Positions 42,256 to 49,540 of a stretch of DNA of 64,000 bases are shown here, piece after piece. Under the pieces are notes generated by a model. The model saw only the letters and a list, made by a program, of their open reading frames with translations. It was not told the DNA's origin and did not search any database. Source of the stretch: JAAYUH01 sp964640995 (lineage in GTDB: Bacteria; Caldisericota; Caldisericia; B22-G15); contig CAZXJJ010000003.1 in the NCBI GenBank assembly GCA_964640995.1, forward strand, positions 62,001 through 126,000, read 5' to 3'. Both the position numbers and the translations under genes were made by a program. How positions within the stretch are numbered: position 1 is the first letter of the stretch; every line of letters starts with the position of its first letter.

Positions 42256-42810
42256 TTAAAAAAGATAAACTATTAAAATTATAAAATAAATGAGTATTGT
42301 AATTAGAAAACTTCTTTTAAATGATAAATTATATAAATACCTTATACCTAAAAAAGTGTAAAGAAAAAGTATAATCCTTGGAGGATAATAAAAGAAAAAG
42401 AGCGCTTTTTTTAAAAGTTCATTGCTTGCATAAGAAAAAAGATAAATTAGTCCATACATAAATTTGCTGAGTGTTGGATAAAAAAATAAAACCATAAAAA
42501 AGAAAATAACAAAAGAAGGAACAAAAATAAGTAATGTTTCGCTAATTACAAGAATAAATTTTCTATCAATTCCAAAAATTTTTATAAAAACTTTTATGAA
42601 TAAAGATATGAAAATTATAAACACAATATTAAATAAAAGTTGAATAGTAGCACCATAAAAAAGTTTCTTATCTCCAAAAAATCTATTTAAATAATAAATT
42701 AAAATTAGAAAAAGAATCGAATAGAATGGTATGAGTTTATATAATAAATTTTTATTTTTTATCCCCTCAAAGCACTTTTTAGGATTTAAAAGAACTAAAA
42801 TAATTTCCAT
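42256..42810 (-). CDS. Yip1-like polytopic membrane protein
   Basis: A 184-residue very hydrophobic protein with five or six membrane helices. The opening LVLLNPKKCFEGIKNK resembles the start of bacterial Yip1-domain proteins, where a short amphipathic segment with Pro precedes the first helix. Function unknown. The ATG at 42810 is preferred to an upstream TTG that lies within the groEL terminator U-run. No ribosome-binding site is evident. It is followed 9 bases later by the amidohydrolase gene. Confidence 0.6.
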   Translation of the reverse strand: MEIILVLLNPKKCFEGIKNKNLLYKLIPFYSILFLILIYYLNRFFGDKKLFYGATIQLLFNIVFIIFISLFIKVFIKIFGIDRKFILVISETLLIFVPSFVIFFFMVLFFYPTLSKFMYGLIYLFSYASNELLKKALFFFYYPPRIILFLYTFLGIRYLYNLSFKRSFLITILIYFIILIVYLF

Positions 42811-42835
42811 AAAAAATTTATAACATAAAATTAAC

Positions 42836-42871
42836 AAAAATAAAAAGGGCTCTGGTTAATTCAGAGCCCTT
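42836..42871 (-). terminator. Intrinsic terminator of groES-groEL
   Basis: A perfect 10-bp stem AAGGGCTCTG (42845-42854) and CAGAGCCCTT (42862-42871), loop of 7, is followed on the minus strand by TTTTTATTTTTG. It lies 27 bases after the groEL stop. Confidence 0.95.
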
Positions 42872-42897
42872 AAAGATTGTAAAATTCTAACTTTTTA

Positions 42898-44511
42898 TTA
42901 ATATTCAGGCATTGGAGGAGGTGTTGCTTTTTCCTTTTCTGGTATCTCTGTAACTGATGCTTCAGTTGTCAAAAGAAGTGATGCAATGGATTCTGCATTT
43001 TGAAGTGCTGATCTTGCAACTTTTGCTGGATCAATTATTCCAGCATCGAGAAGATTTTCAATCTTGTGAGTTTCGGCATTAAATCCAATTCCATCTTTGC
43101 TTTCTTTAATCTTTTCAACAATCATAACACCCTTTTCACCTGCATTGTCTGCAATTTGTCTTAATGGTGCTTCAAGTGCTTTTCTAACAATATTAACACC
43201 TGCAATATAATCTGTTTCTCCATTTTTAATCTTATCAAGTACTTTTTGTGCATTAATATAGATTACTCCACCACCTGGAACAATCCCCTCTTCAACTGCT
43301 GCTTTTGTTGCTGCAACAGCATCTTCAACTCTATGTTTTCTCTCTTTCATCTCTGTTTCAGTTGCTGCACCAACTTTAATAATTGCAACACCACCAGAAA
43401 GTTTTGCAAGTCTCTCTTGGAGTTTTTCTCTATCATAATCAGATTTTGTCTCTTCAATCTGTTTCTTGATTTGAGCAATTCTTGCTTCAATATCTTTCTT
43501 TGCTCCTTTGCCACCAACAATTGTTGTGTTATCTTTATCAACTTTAACTTTATCTGCTCTTCCAAGCATATCAAGTGTTACATTTTCAAATTTGATTCCA
43601 AGATCTTGTGAAATTACCTGACCTCCAGTAAGAATTGCAATATCCATTAGCATCTCTTTTCTTCTATCACCAAATCCTGGTGCTTTAACTGCACAACATT
43701 GGAATGTTCCTCTAACTTTGTTTACAACTAAAGTTGCGAGTGCTTCTCCTTCAACATCCTCAGCAATTACAAGGAATGGTCTTCCAGTTTGAACAATTTT
43801 CTCAAGAAGTGGTAGAAACTCTTGAATTCCTGAAATCTTTTTATCTGTTATTACAATAAATGGCTCTCTTAATTCAACTTCCATCTTTTCTGGATCAGTT
43901 ATGAAGTATGGAGAAATGTATCCTCTATCAAACTGCATTCCTTCAACAAGTTCAACTTTAATATCTAATCCTTGCCATTCTTCAACAGTGATAACTCCGT
44001 CTTTGCCAACCTTCTCCATTGCATTAGCGATTGCTTCTCCAATTTTTGGATCTTTTGAAGAAACAGTTGCAACCTCTGCTATTCTCTTCTTCTCATCGAC
44101 TTTCATTGCAACTTTCTTTATATATTCAACAACTTCTCTAACTGCATCATCCATTCCTCTTTTAAGTAAAACAGGGTTTGCACCAGCAGAAACAAGTTTA
44201 AGTCCCTCATGAATCATTTCTTGTGCTAAAACTGTTGCTGTAGTTGTTCCATCTCCTGCAACATCGTTTGTTTTTGATGCAACTTCTTTAAGAAGTTGTG
44301 CTCCTAAATTTTCAAATGGATCTTTTAATTCTATCTCTTTTGCAATTGAAACTCCATCATCTGAAACAACAGGAGACCCAAATTTTCTTTCAAGAACAAC
44401 ATGTCTTGCTGTTGGTCCAAGTGTTACTTTAACAGTATTTGCAACTGCATCAACACCATCTAGAAGTTTCTTTCTTGCATCTTCGCTGTATAAAATTTGC
44501 TTTGCTGCCAT
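42898..44511 (-). CDS. groL: Chaperonin GroEL
   Basis: A 537-residue 60-kDa chaperonin. The ATP-binding signatures VTLGPTARHVVLE, VAGDGTTTATVLA and VEEGIVPGGGVIYI are intact, as are the hinge glycines and the apical region. The C-terminus ends TPPPMPEY instead of the common GGM-repeat tail, so the flexible cavity tail is different and short. It is 10 bases from groES and ends before a strong terminator. Confidence 0.97.
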   Translation of the reverse strand: MAAKQILYSEDARKKLLDGVDAVANTVKVTLGPTARHVVLERKFGSPVVSDDGVSIAKEIELKDPFENLGAQLLKEVASKTNDVAGDGTTTATVLAQEMIHEGLKLVSAGANPVLLKRGMDDAVREVVEYIKKVAMKVDEKKRIAEVATVSSKDPKIGEAIANAMEKVGKDGVITVEEWQGLDIKVELVEGMQFDRGYISPYFITDPEKMEVELREPFIVITDKKISGIQEFLPLLEKIVQTGRPFLVIAEDVEGEALATLVVNKVRGTFQCCAVKAPGFGDRRKEMLMDIAILTGGQVISQDLGIKFENVTLDMLGRADKVKVDKDNTTIVGGKGAKKDIEARIAQIKKQIEETKSDYDREKLQERLAKLSGGVAIIKVGAATETEMKERKHRVEDAVAATKAAVEEGIVPGGGVIYINAQKVLDKIKNGETDYIAGVNIVRKALEAPLRQIADNAGEKGVMIVEKIKESKDGIGFNAETHKIENLLDAGIIDPAKVARSALQNAESIASLLLTTEASVTEIPEKEKATPPPMPEY

Positions 44512-44521
44512 ATTTCACCTC

Positions 44522-44809
44522 CTACTCGATTATTGCTAAAATATCCCTATCAGATAAAATCAAATATTCCTTATCCTCAATTTTTACTTCAGTTCCAGCA
44601 TATTTTGAATAGATTACAGTATCCCCCACTTTAACTTCCATTTGGCTTCTTTGCCCATTATCAAGAACTTTTCCAGGTCCGACTGCAATAACTTTGCCTT
44701 TTTGTGGTTTTTCTTTTGCAGTATCTGGTAAAACAATTCCTGATTTTGTTTTTTCTTCTTCTTTTTCAGGTTCAACAATTATCTTGTCACCAATTGGTTT
44801 TAACTTCAT
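44522..44809 (-). CDS. groS: Co-chaperonin GroES
   Basis: A 95-residue GroES with KPIGDKIIVEPEKEEEKT, the mobile loop region KSGIVLPDTAKEKPQ and VGDTVIYSKYAGTEVK. It caps GroEL rings. The promoter and CIRCE operator lie directly upstream, so expression is heat-inducible through HrcA, whose gene is not in the window. Confidence 0.96.
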   Translation of the reverse strand: MKLKPIGDKIIVEPEKEEEKTKSGIVLPDTAKEKPQKGKVIAVGPGKVLDNGQRSQMEVKVGDTVIYSKYAGTEVKIEDKEYLILSDRDILAIIE

Positions 44810-44824
44810 ATGCTCACCTCCTTA

Positions 44825-44851
44825 TTAGCACTTTGATATATAGAGTGCTAA
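44825..44851 (-). promoter_or_regulatory. CIRCE element (HrcA operator)
   Basis: Arms TTAGCACTT (44825-44833) and GAGTGCTAA (44843-44851) are separated by 9 bases. This matches the CIRCE consensus except for one base in the left arm. It lies between the promoter and groES, where HrcA represses heat-shock operons. Confidence 0.95.
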
Positions 44852-44863
44852 ATCTAATATAAA

Positions 44864-44891
44864 ATTATAAAAAGGATTATTTTTTTGTCAA
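44864..44891 (-). promoter_or_regulatory. Vegetative promoter of groES-groEL
   Basis: On the minus strand TTGACA (44891-44886), 16 bases, TATAAT (44869-44864). The CIRCE element starts 13 bases downstream, covering the transcription start. Confidence 0.85.
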
Positions 44892-44920
44892 GAGTTTTAA
44901 TTTATACAAAATATGCTATA

Positions 44921-45427
44921 TTAACTCTCTTCTACCATCTCACTCCACTTTTTACTCAATTCATCTCTTCTTGGTTTATAGACTGCTTCAAAAAAATATC
45001 TTTGAGACAAAAGAATCCCTTTATCATAAGAAGAGACAATTTTAATTGCTTCTTTCCATGCCTCTTCGAATTTCCCTTTAAATCTTCTCTCTATTTCTTT
45101 CTCAAAATCTTCTTCAGTTTGAATTTCTCCTCCAATTGTGTAATAAGTTTTTCCATCAATTTCTACTGCATAGGCCATCTCATCACCAATTGTTTCAACT
45201 TTAAAAGTTTCTCTTATTTTCTTTAACTTATCTTCACTTACTTTTTTTCTTTTTAAAATTATCTCAGTTGGAGTTACCTCTTTTGCTCCTTTAAAACCTT
45301 TTTTTGCTGCTGCATAAAAAATTGCTCTATTTAATCCAAAACTTTTCGCAGTGCTTATATCTTTTCCTAAAACATATGCTCTTGCTGCTTGAAGTGTTGC
45401 CATAACTTGAAATCTTCCAACTGCCAT
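44921..45427 (-). CDS. Unknown protein coupled to the primase-ligase fusion
   Basis: A 168-residue basic, mostly helical protein I do not recognise. It has no signal peptide, membrane helix or Cys motif. Two parts are apparent: an N-terminal half (ARAYVLGKDISTAKSFGLN, AAAKKGFKGAKEVTP) rich in Ala and Lys, and a C-terminal half beginning near VETIGDEMAYAVEIDG. The start is the ATG with GGAGG close upstream, only 2 bases after the stop of the primase-ligase gene, so the two are one operon and probably functional partners. A nucleic-acid binding or repair accessory role is only inference from position and charge. Confidence 0.75.
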   Translation of the reverse strand: MAVGRFQVMATLQAARAYVLGKDISTAKSFGLNRAIFYAAAKKGFKGAKEVTPTEIILKRKKVSEDKLKKIRETFKVETIGDEMAYAVEIDGKTYYTIGGEIQTEEDFEKEIERRFKGKFEEAWKEAIKIVSSYDKGILLSQRYFFEAVYKPRRDELSKKWSEMVEES

Positions 45428-45429
45428 TT

Positions 45430-46722
45430 TTACCTCCTTACTCCTTTTATTTTTTTCCAATATAAAGTAACAATCGGAGAATCTTTTCCAACAATATATT
45501 TGCTATTTATTTCTTTAATAACAATACCTTCATTACCTAAAGAGATACTTTCTCTTAAATCTTTTTCTAAATCTTTAAGTTCTTTGAATTTTAAAATTTG
45601 AACTACCTCGCCAAATTTTAATGAATTTAAAATCTCCTTTCTTCTAAAAAGAGGTAAATCTCCTATAAATTCTCCCTTGTAATATATAATGTCAAAAATA
45701 TAAATTATTGGTTTTGCTTTATAAGTTTCTGAAAAGAGTGATGGTATAAATCTTCTTCCTTTATCTGAATAGAGTTCTCCATCTAAAATTGTTCCATCAG
45801 GAACGTGCTCAAAAATTTCTTTTGAAATTTTCAACTTATCACTCCAATCAGGATTTTTCTCTAATCTTCTCCCATAGAAATAAACCTTACCTTTAACTTT
45901 AATTATCTCTAACCTCCAACCATCAATTTTTGGTTCAACAATCCACTCACCTTCTAATTTCTCTCCAAAATATTGAATTGGTTGCATTAGCCAAACTGGT
46001 TTTAAGGTTTCAAAAATTTCTTTACCTCTATTTAAAATAAAATTTAAAAGTTTTGTATCTTCTTCTCTTGTAGTCGGTTTATCTATCCAACATGAAACTC
46101 TATGAGACCTATTATTACTTTCTATTCCTTTTATGTTTTTTGTGCCGATAAATTTAACAATTCTTGGAAGATCATACATATTATCAATTTTTAAATTAAG
46201 TTTTTTAATGTCTTCTTTAAATTTTTCTTTTATAAAATTTTCAAACCAAAGAAGCGCTTCTTCAACTTCAAACCTATTTGAATCATTAATTTCAAAATAA
46301 GGTAGTACAAAAAATATATCAACACCATTTCCTGTAACTCCTATTAATGATTTTTTAAAACCTTCTTCTTTAAAAAAATTAATTATTTTGATTGAAAGAA
46401 AAATTGCTCTATTTAATTCCTCATCTGTTGATGGAAAGTTTTTTGGTCTAATTGGATCAATATCAATAACGGTAAGATTGAGCCCAACTATATCTTCTTT
46501 TTTTGCCGCATATTTTATATCTTCTTTCCTATCTCTTATTCCAACATAAATATTTCTTTTCCCATTAAAATCAATACATGTTTTTAAAAAATCTTCCTCT
46601 TTTCTAACAAATTTAACAACAGGAAAGGATTCTTCTTTAAGCATCCATAATTCAGTAGGACCTTTGTGGTCAAGTAATTTATATGTAAATTTTAAATCTT
46701 CTATATTAATATCCTCACTCAT
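45430..46722 (-). CDS. Fusion of archaeo-eukaryotic primase-type domain and ATP-dependent DNA ligase domain
   Basis: A single 430-residue frame. Residues about 20-215 look like a prim-pol domain: VIDIDP (Asp87, Asp89, motif I), TGNGVDIFF (130-138, motif II, with Asp135 where His is usual) and KIDNMYDLPRIVKFIGTKN (Asp180, motif III). Residues about 225-430 are a nucleotidyltransferase ligase core: EPKIDGWR with adenylated Lys265 (motif I), LDGELYS (III), IFDIIYYKGE (IIIa), EGIVIKE (IV) and LYWKKIKG (V). The protein ends right after motif V, so the OB-fold of ordinary ligases is missing. LigD of bacterial end joining joins similar activities, but no Ku gene is in this window. Confidence 0.85.
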   Translation of the reverse strand: MSEDINIEDLKFTYKLLDHKGPTELWMLKEESFPVVKFVRKEEDFLKTCIDFNGKRNIYVGIRDRKEDIKYAAKKEDIVGLNLTVIDIDPIRPKNFPSTDEELNRAIFLSIKIINFFKEEGFKKSLIGVTGNGVDIFFVLPYFEINDSNRFEVEEALLWFENFIKEKFKEDIKKLNLKIDNMYDLPRIVKFIGTKNIKGIESNNRSHRVSCWIDKPTTREEDTKLLNFILNRGKEIFETLKPVWLMQPIQYFGEKLEGEWIVEPKIDGWRLEIIKVKGKVYFYGRRLEKNPDWSDKLKISKEIFEHVPDGTILDGELYSDKGRRFIPSLFSETYKAKPIIYIFDIIYYKGEFIGDLPLFRRKEILNSLKFGEVVQILKFKELKDLEKDLRESISLGNEGIVIKEINSKYIVGKDSPIVTLYWKKIKGVRR

Positions 46723-46752
46723 TTCTCTTCAAATTTATTTTATAAAATTTTA

Positions 46753-46761
46753 TGCTATAAT
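46753..46761 (+). promoter_or_regulatory. Extended -10 promoter of the HD-GYP gene
   Basis: TGCTATAAT ends 22 bases before the ATG at 46784, giving a leader of about 16 bases with no convincing ribosome-binding site. It lies in the 61-base divergent gap shared with the primase-ligase gene. Confidence 0.6.
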
Positions 46762-46783
46762 AAAAAACTGTTACTTTAAAGAC

Positions 46784-47722
46784 ATGAAAGATATTGTTGA
46801 TATATTAAAAAAAGAGATAACTTCTCTAAAAGATTTTTTGGAACTTGATTATATCTCCATAAAAACAAAAAGTGGAGATATTACAATTGGAGAAAATTTA
46901 AACAATTTTTATAAGTATAAAATGCAAATTGATGAATATACAACATTTGAAGCATCAAGAATAGAAGATTTTAATGAAAAAGAATTATCTGTTTTAAAAT
47001 TTTTTGCAAAACTTATTTTTGATTCCTATTTTGTAAATGGATATTTAAATTTAATCAATATATCAAATGGCACAGAAATAAATGGCTTTTATAAAGATAT
47101 ATATAACAGCAACATACAATTATTTAACAGCAACATACAATTTAAAGAAGAGTTGGTAAAAATTTTACTTGAAACAATTAAAGTAAAAGATGAAGAGACA
47201 TATGAACACTCAATAGGTGTTGCATACTATTCAAAATTAATTGCATCAAAATTTTTTAATGATGAATATAAAGTTAGAGAAATTGAAATCGGAGCCCTTC
47301 TTCATGATATAGGAAAAATTTCTATAAAAGAGCAGATTCTTTTTAAACCATCAAAGTTAAGAGAAGATGAATTTGAAATAATAAAAAAGCATCCAGAAAT
47401 TGGATATAAAATTGTTTCAAAAAGTGAAATTTTAAAAGATATTGCAAATTATGTTCTATTACACCATGAATGGATAAATGGAATGGGATATCCTTTTGGA
47501 CTCAAAGGAGATCAAATTCCAGTTGAGGCACAAATTATTTCTGTTGCTGATTTTATTGAAGCAAATCTTCATGGCAGAAATTATGCAACAAGAAAAACAG
47601 TTTCTGAGGTTATAAAAGAGTTAAACTCACTTAAAGGAATAAAGTTTATAAAAGAAATTGTTGATTTAGCAAACGAAGTACTTGAAATAATAGAGGAAGA
47701 GGGTGAAAGTATTATATATTAA
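46784..47722 (+). CDS. HD-GYP domain phosphodiesterase with GAF-like N-terminus
   Basis: A 312-residue protein. The C-terminal 180 residues are a full HD-GYP domain: HSIGVAYYSKLIA, LLHDIGKISI, HPEIGYKIV, LLHHEWINGMGYPFGLKG and ISVADFIEANL. HD-GYP enzymes hydrolyse cyclic di-GMP or related dinucleotides. The N-terminal part looks like a small GAF-type sensor. The start is set at MKDIVDILKK because the longer frame runs into the divergent ligase gene. A 21-base in-frame duplication (47104-47142) encodes two copies of NSNIQ in the linker. It overlaps yjbQ by 20 bases. Confidence 0.9.
   Translation: MKDIVDILKKEITSLKDFLELDYISIKTKSGDITIGENLNNFYKYKMQIDEYTTFEASRIEDFNEKELSVLKFFAKLIFDSYFVNGYLNLINISNGTEINGFYKDIYNSNIQLFNSNIQFKEELVKILLETIKVKDEETYEHSIGVAYYSKLIASKFFNDEYKVREIEIGALLHDIGKISIKEQILFKPSKLREDEFEIIKKHPEIGYKIVSKSEILKDIANYVLLHHEWINGMGYPFGLKGDQIPVEAQIISVADFIEANLHGRNYATRKTVSEVIKELNSLKGIKFIKEIVDLANEVLEIIEEEGESIIY
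47104..47142 (+). repeat. In-frame 21-base tandem duplication
   Basis: The 18-base string TAACAGCAACATACAATT occurs at 47104 and again at 47125, a 21-base period within the HD-GYP gene. It encodes NSNIQLF then NSNIQF, probably between the sensor and catalytic domains. Confidence 0.9.
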
Positions 47723-48101
47723 ATCAAGAAAAAGAATTGAAGCGATTGATATTACAGATTCAGTTTTAAATTTTGTTAAAGAAAGTGTAATTAAAGATGG
47801 AATTCTTGTAATTTATATACCACATACAACAGCTGGTTTGACTATAAATGAAAATGCTGATCCAAGTGTTATAGAAGATATTTTAAATAAAACAAGCGAA
47901 CTTGTTCCAAGGTCATTTAATTATAAACATCTTGAAGGAAATGCTGATTCTCATATAAAATCCTCAATTTTTGGTGTATCTCATCAACTATTAATTGAAG
48001 ATGGAAAGGTTTTACTTGGAACTTGGCAAGGAATATTTTTCCTTGAATTCGATGGACCTAGAGAAAGAAAGGTATATTTGAAAATTATAAAGAATGGATG
48101 A
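47703..48101 (+). CDS. yjbQ: YjbQ/UPF0047 family protein
   Basis: A 132-residue YjbQ-family protein with the signature IPHTTAGLTINENADPSV and the second region LLGTWQGIFFLEFDGPRERKV; the His in IPHTT and the downstream HIKSSIFG segment fit. Family members have weak thiamine-phosphate synthase activity in vitro but the physiological role is uncertain. The start is GTG inside the HD-GYP gene, and it overlaps the next gene by 8 bases. Confidence 0.92.
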   Translation: MKVLYIKSRKRIEAIDITDSVLNFVKESVIKDGILVIYIPHTTAGLTINENADPSVIEDILNKTSELVPRSFNYKHLEGNADSHIKSSIFGVSHQLLIEDGKVLLGTWQGIFFLEFDGPRERKVYLKIIKNG

Positions 48102-48609
48102 AAACTCTTGTTTGATAATAATTGGGGAGGGATGTATTCCAACAGACTTTCCAAAAAGTGATTCTGTTGAATTTTTGAAACTCAAATCGAAAATAGATTC
48201 CTATTTAGAGTTAAATGATGATGAAAAAAAATTTGAGAAACTAAAAATAAGATTTAAAAATTGGAAAAGAAATTTCAGAAATGATGAATATTACCATTCA
48301 ATATTAGATTTAACAGATTTTGTTTCATCTAAATATAAAATAAAAACCTTTTACTCATTTCTTGACTATTGTGAACCAGATTTATTTAAATCAATAGAAG
48401 ATGCAATAAATTCAAAATATAAAAGAATTTATATAATATCAACAAAATTAATTTTAAAAAAAGAAAATATTCTTAAAGTTCAAGATACACTTAAATTTGT
48501 AAAAATGAAACATAAAGATGTTGAGATAGTTTATTTATTAAAACTAAACTTTGATGAAATCTCTGAATTCTTAATAAATTTTATTAAAAGAAGAGGTAAA
48601 GAGATTTGA
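48094..48609 (+). CDS. CbiX-like chelatase-fold protein, probably diverged
   Basis: A 171-residue protein with no membrane segment. LIIIGEGCIP at the N-terminus resembles the HGS strand of CbiX-type sirohydrochlorin chelatases but lacks the metal-binding His, and the FYSFLDYCEPDLFKSIEDAI and KRIYIISTKLIL elements match the order of that fold (neighbour helix and central strand). If related, it is unlikely to be an active chelatase. It overlaps yjbQ (8 bases) and the AEC transporter (4 bases). The relationship is judged by eye only. Confidence 0.5.
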   Translation: MDENSCLIIIGEGCIPTDFPKSDSVEFLKLKSKIDSYLELNDDEKKFEKLKIRFKNWKRNFRNDEYYHSILDLTDFVSSKYKIKTFYSFLDYCEPDLFKSIEDAINSKYKRIYIISTKLILKKENILKVQDTLKFVKMKHKDVEIVYLLKLNFDEISEFLINFIKRRGKEI

Positions 48610-49496
48610 TAATAAAAATTGTATCATTTTTAATTTTAATCTTTCTTGGATTTTTTTTAAAAAAAATAAAGTTTTTAAATGAAAATGAGGGTGAGTTATT
48701 AAGAAAAATTTTATTTAATGTATCTCTTCCATCTCTTGTTATGTATTCAATTATAACTTCAAATTTTACAGGAAATTTTTATAAAATTTTCTTGATTGTA
48801 CCTTTATCAATGATAATTCAATTTATAATTGCATTTTTAATAGGAAATGTATATTTCAAAGATAAAAAAGAACTTGCAACTTTAATTTTAATCTCAGTTA
48901 TGGGTAATACTGCTTTCCTTGGATACCCTCTTGTTGAAATGTTTTTTAGTTCAAAGAATCTCCCATTTGGAATTTTTTATGATCAGGTTCATTTTTATAC
49001 TTTTCTAATACTTATCTACCCTCTTTTAACATTTATTTCAAAAAGCGAAAATAGGAGTTTAAAATCTTCATTTATAACTCCTCCTGTAATTGCTTTTCTT
49101 GTATCTCTTATCTTAAGAAATTTTTTTATACCTCAAGTTGTTATTGAATCATTAAACATATTAAAGCAATCAGTAACTCCACTTGTTCTTCTTTATCTTG
49201 GAATTAATCTTGATCTTAACATTTCAAAAAAAGATCTATCTTATTTAATTCCAGTAATTATCCTTAAACTTATAGTTTTACCCTATATAACACTTTATAT
49301 TTCTAACCTATTTAAAGCAGAATCAATAATTAAAAGTGTGTCTTTACTTCAATCAATGATGCCAACAATGATGGCAACAATTATCTTTGGTTCTCAAATA
49401 GGACTAAATAGAAAAATAATAGCAAAGGCAGTCGGTATAACAACTATTATATCATCGATCACAATAACTATTTTATCAAAGGCTTTAATAGGTTAA
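48606..49496 (+). CDS. AEC family transporter
   Basis: A 296-residue membrane protein with about ten hydrophobic helices. GFFLKKIKFLNENEGELLRKILFNVSLPSL, here as its parts LNENEGELLRK and FNVSLPSLVMYS, is the usual auxin-efflux-carrier opening, and the repeat half shows MPTMMATIIFGSQIGLNR. The family exports or imports organic anions such as malate; substrate unknown. The start is TTG overlapping the preceding stop. Confidence 0.88.
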   Translation: MIIKIVSFLILIFLGFFLKKIKFLNENEGELLRKILFNVSLPSLVMYSIITSNFTGNFYKIFLIVPLSMIIQFIIAFLIGNVYFKDKKELATLILISVMGNTAFLGYPLVEMFFSSKNLPFGIFYDQVHFYTFLILIYPLLTFISKSENRSLKSSFITPPVIAFLVSLILRNFFIPQVVIESLNILKQSVTPLVLLYLGINLDLNISKKDLSYLIPVIILKLIVLPYITLYISNLFKAESIIKSVSLLQSMMPTMMATIIFGSQIGLNRKIIAKAVGITTIISSITITILSKALIG

Positions 49497-49540
49497 AATA
49501 AATAAAGTGATTTAATACCAAAAAGAAAAGGAGGTGAGAG

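Noticed and set aside
44921..46722. Standard Ku/LigD end-joining locus
   Set aside because: No Ku-like protein and no nuclease domain are present in or near the operon; the partner protein does not resemble Ku.
46664..46783. Upstream extension of the HD-GYP gene by 40 codons
   Set aside because: It would overlap the divergent primase-ligase start and the promoter, and encodes an unlikely hydrophobic stretch.
47104..47142. CRISPR-like repeat
   Set aside because: Only two copies, 21-base period, in frame within a coding gene, no spacers or cas genes.
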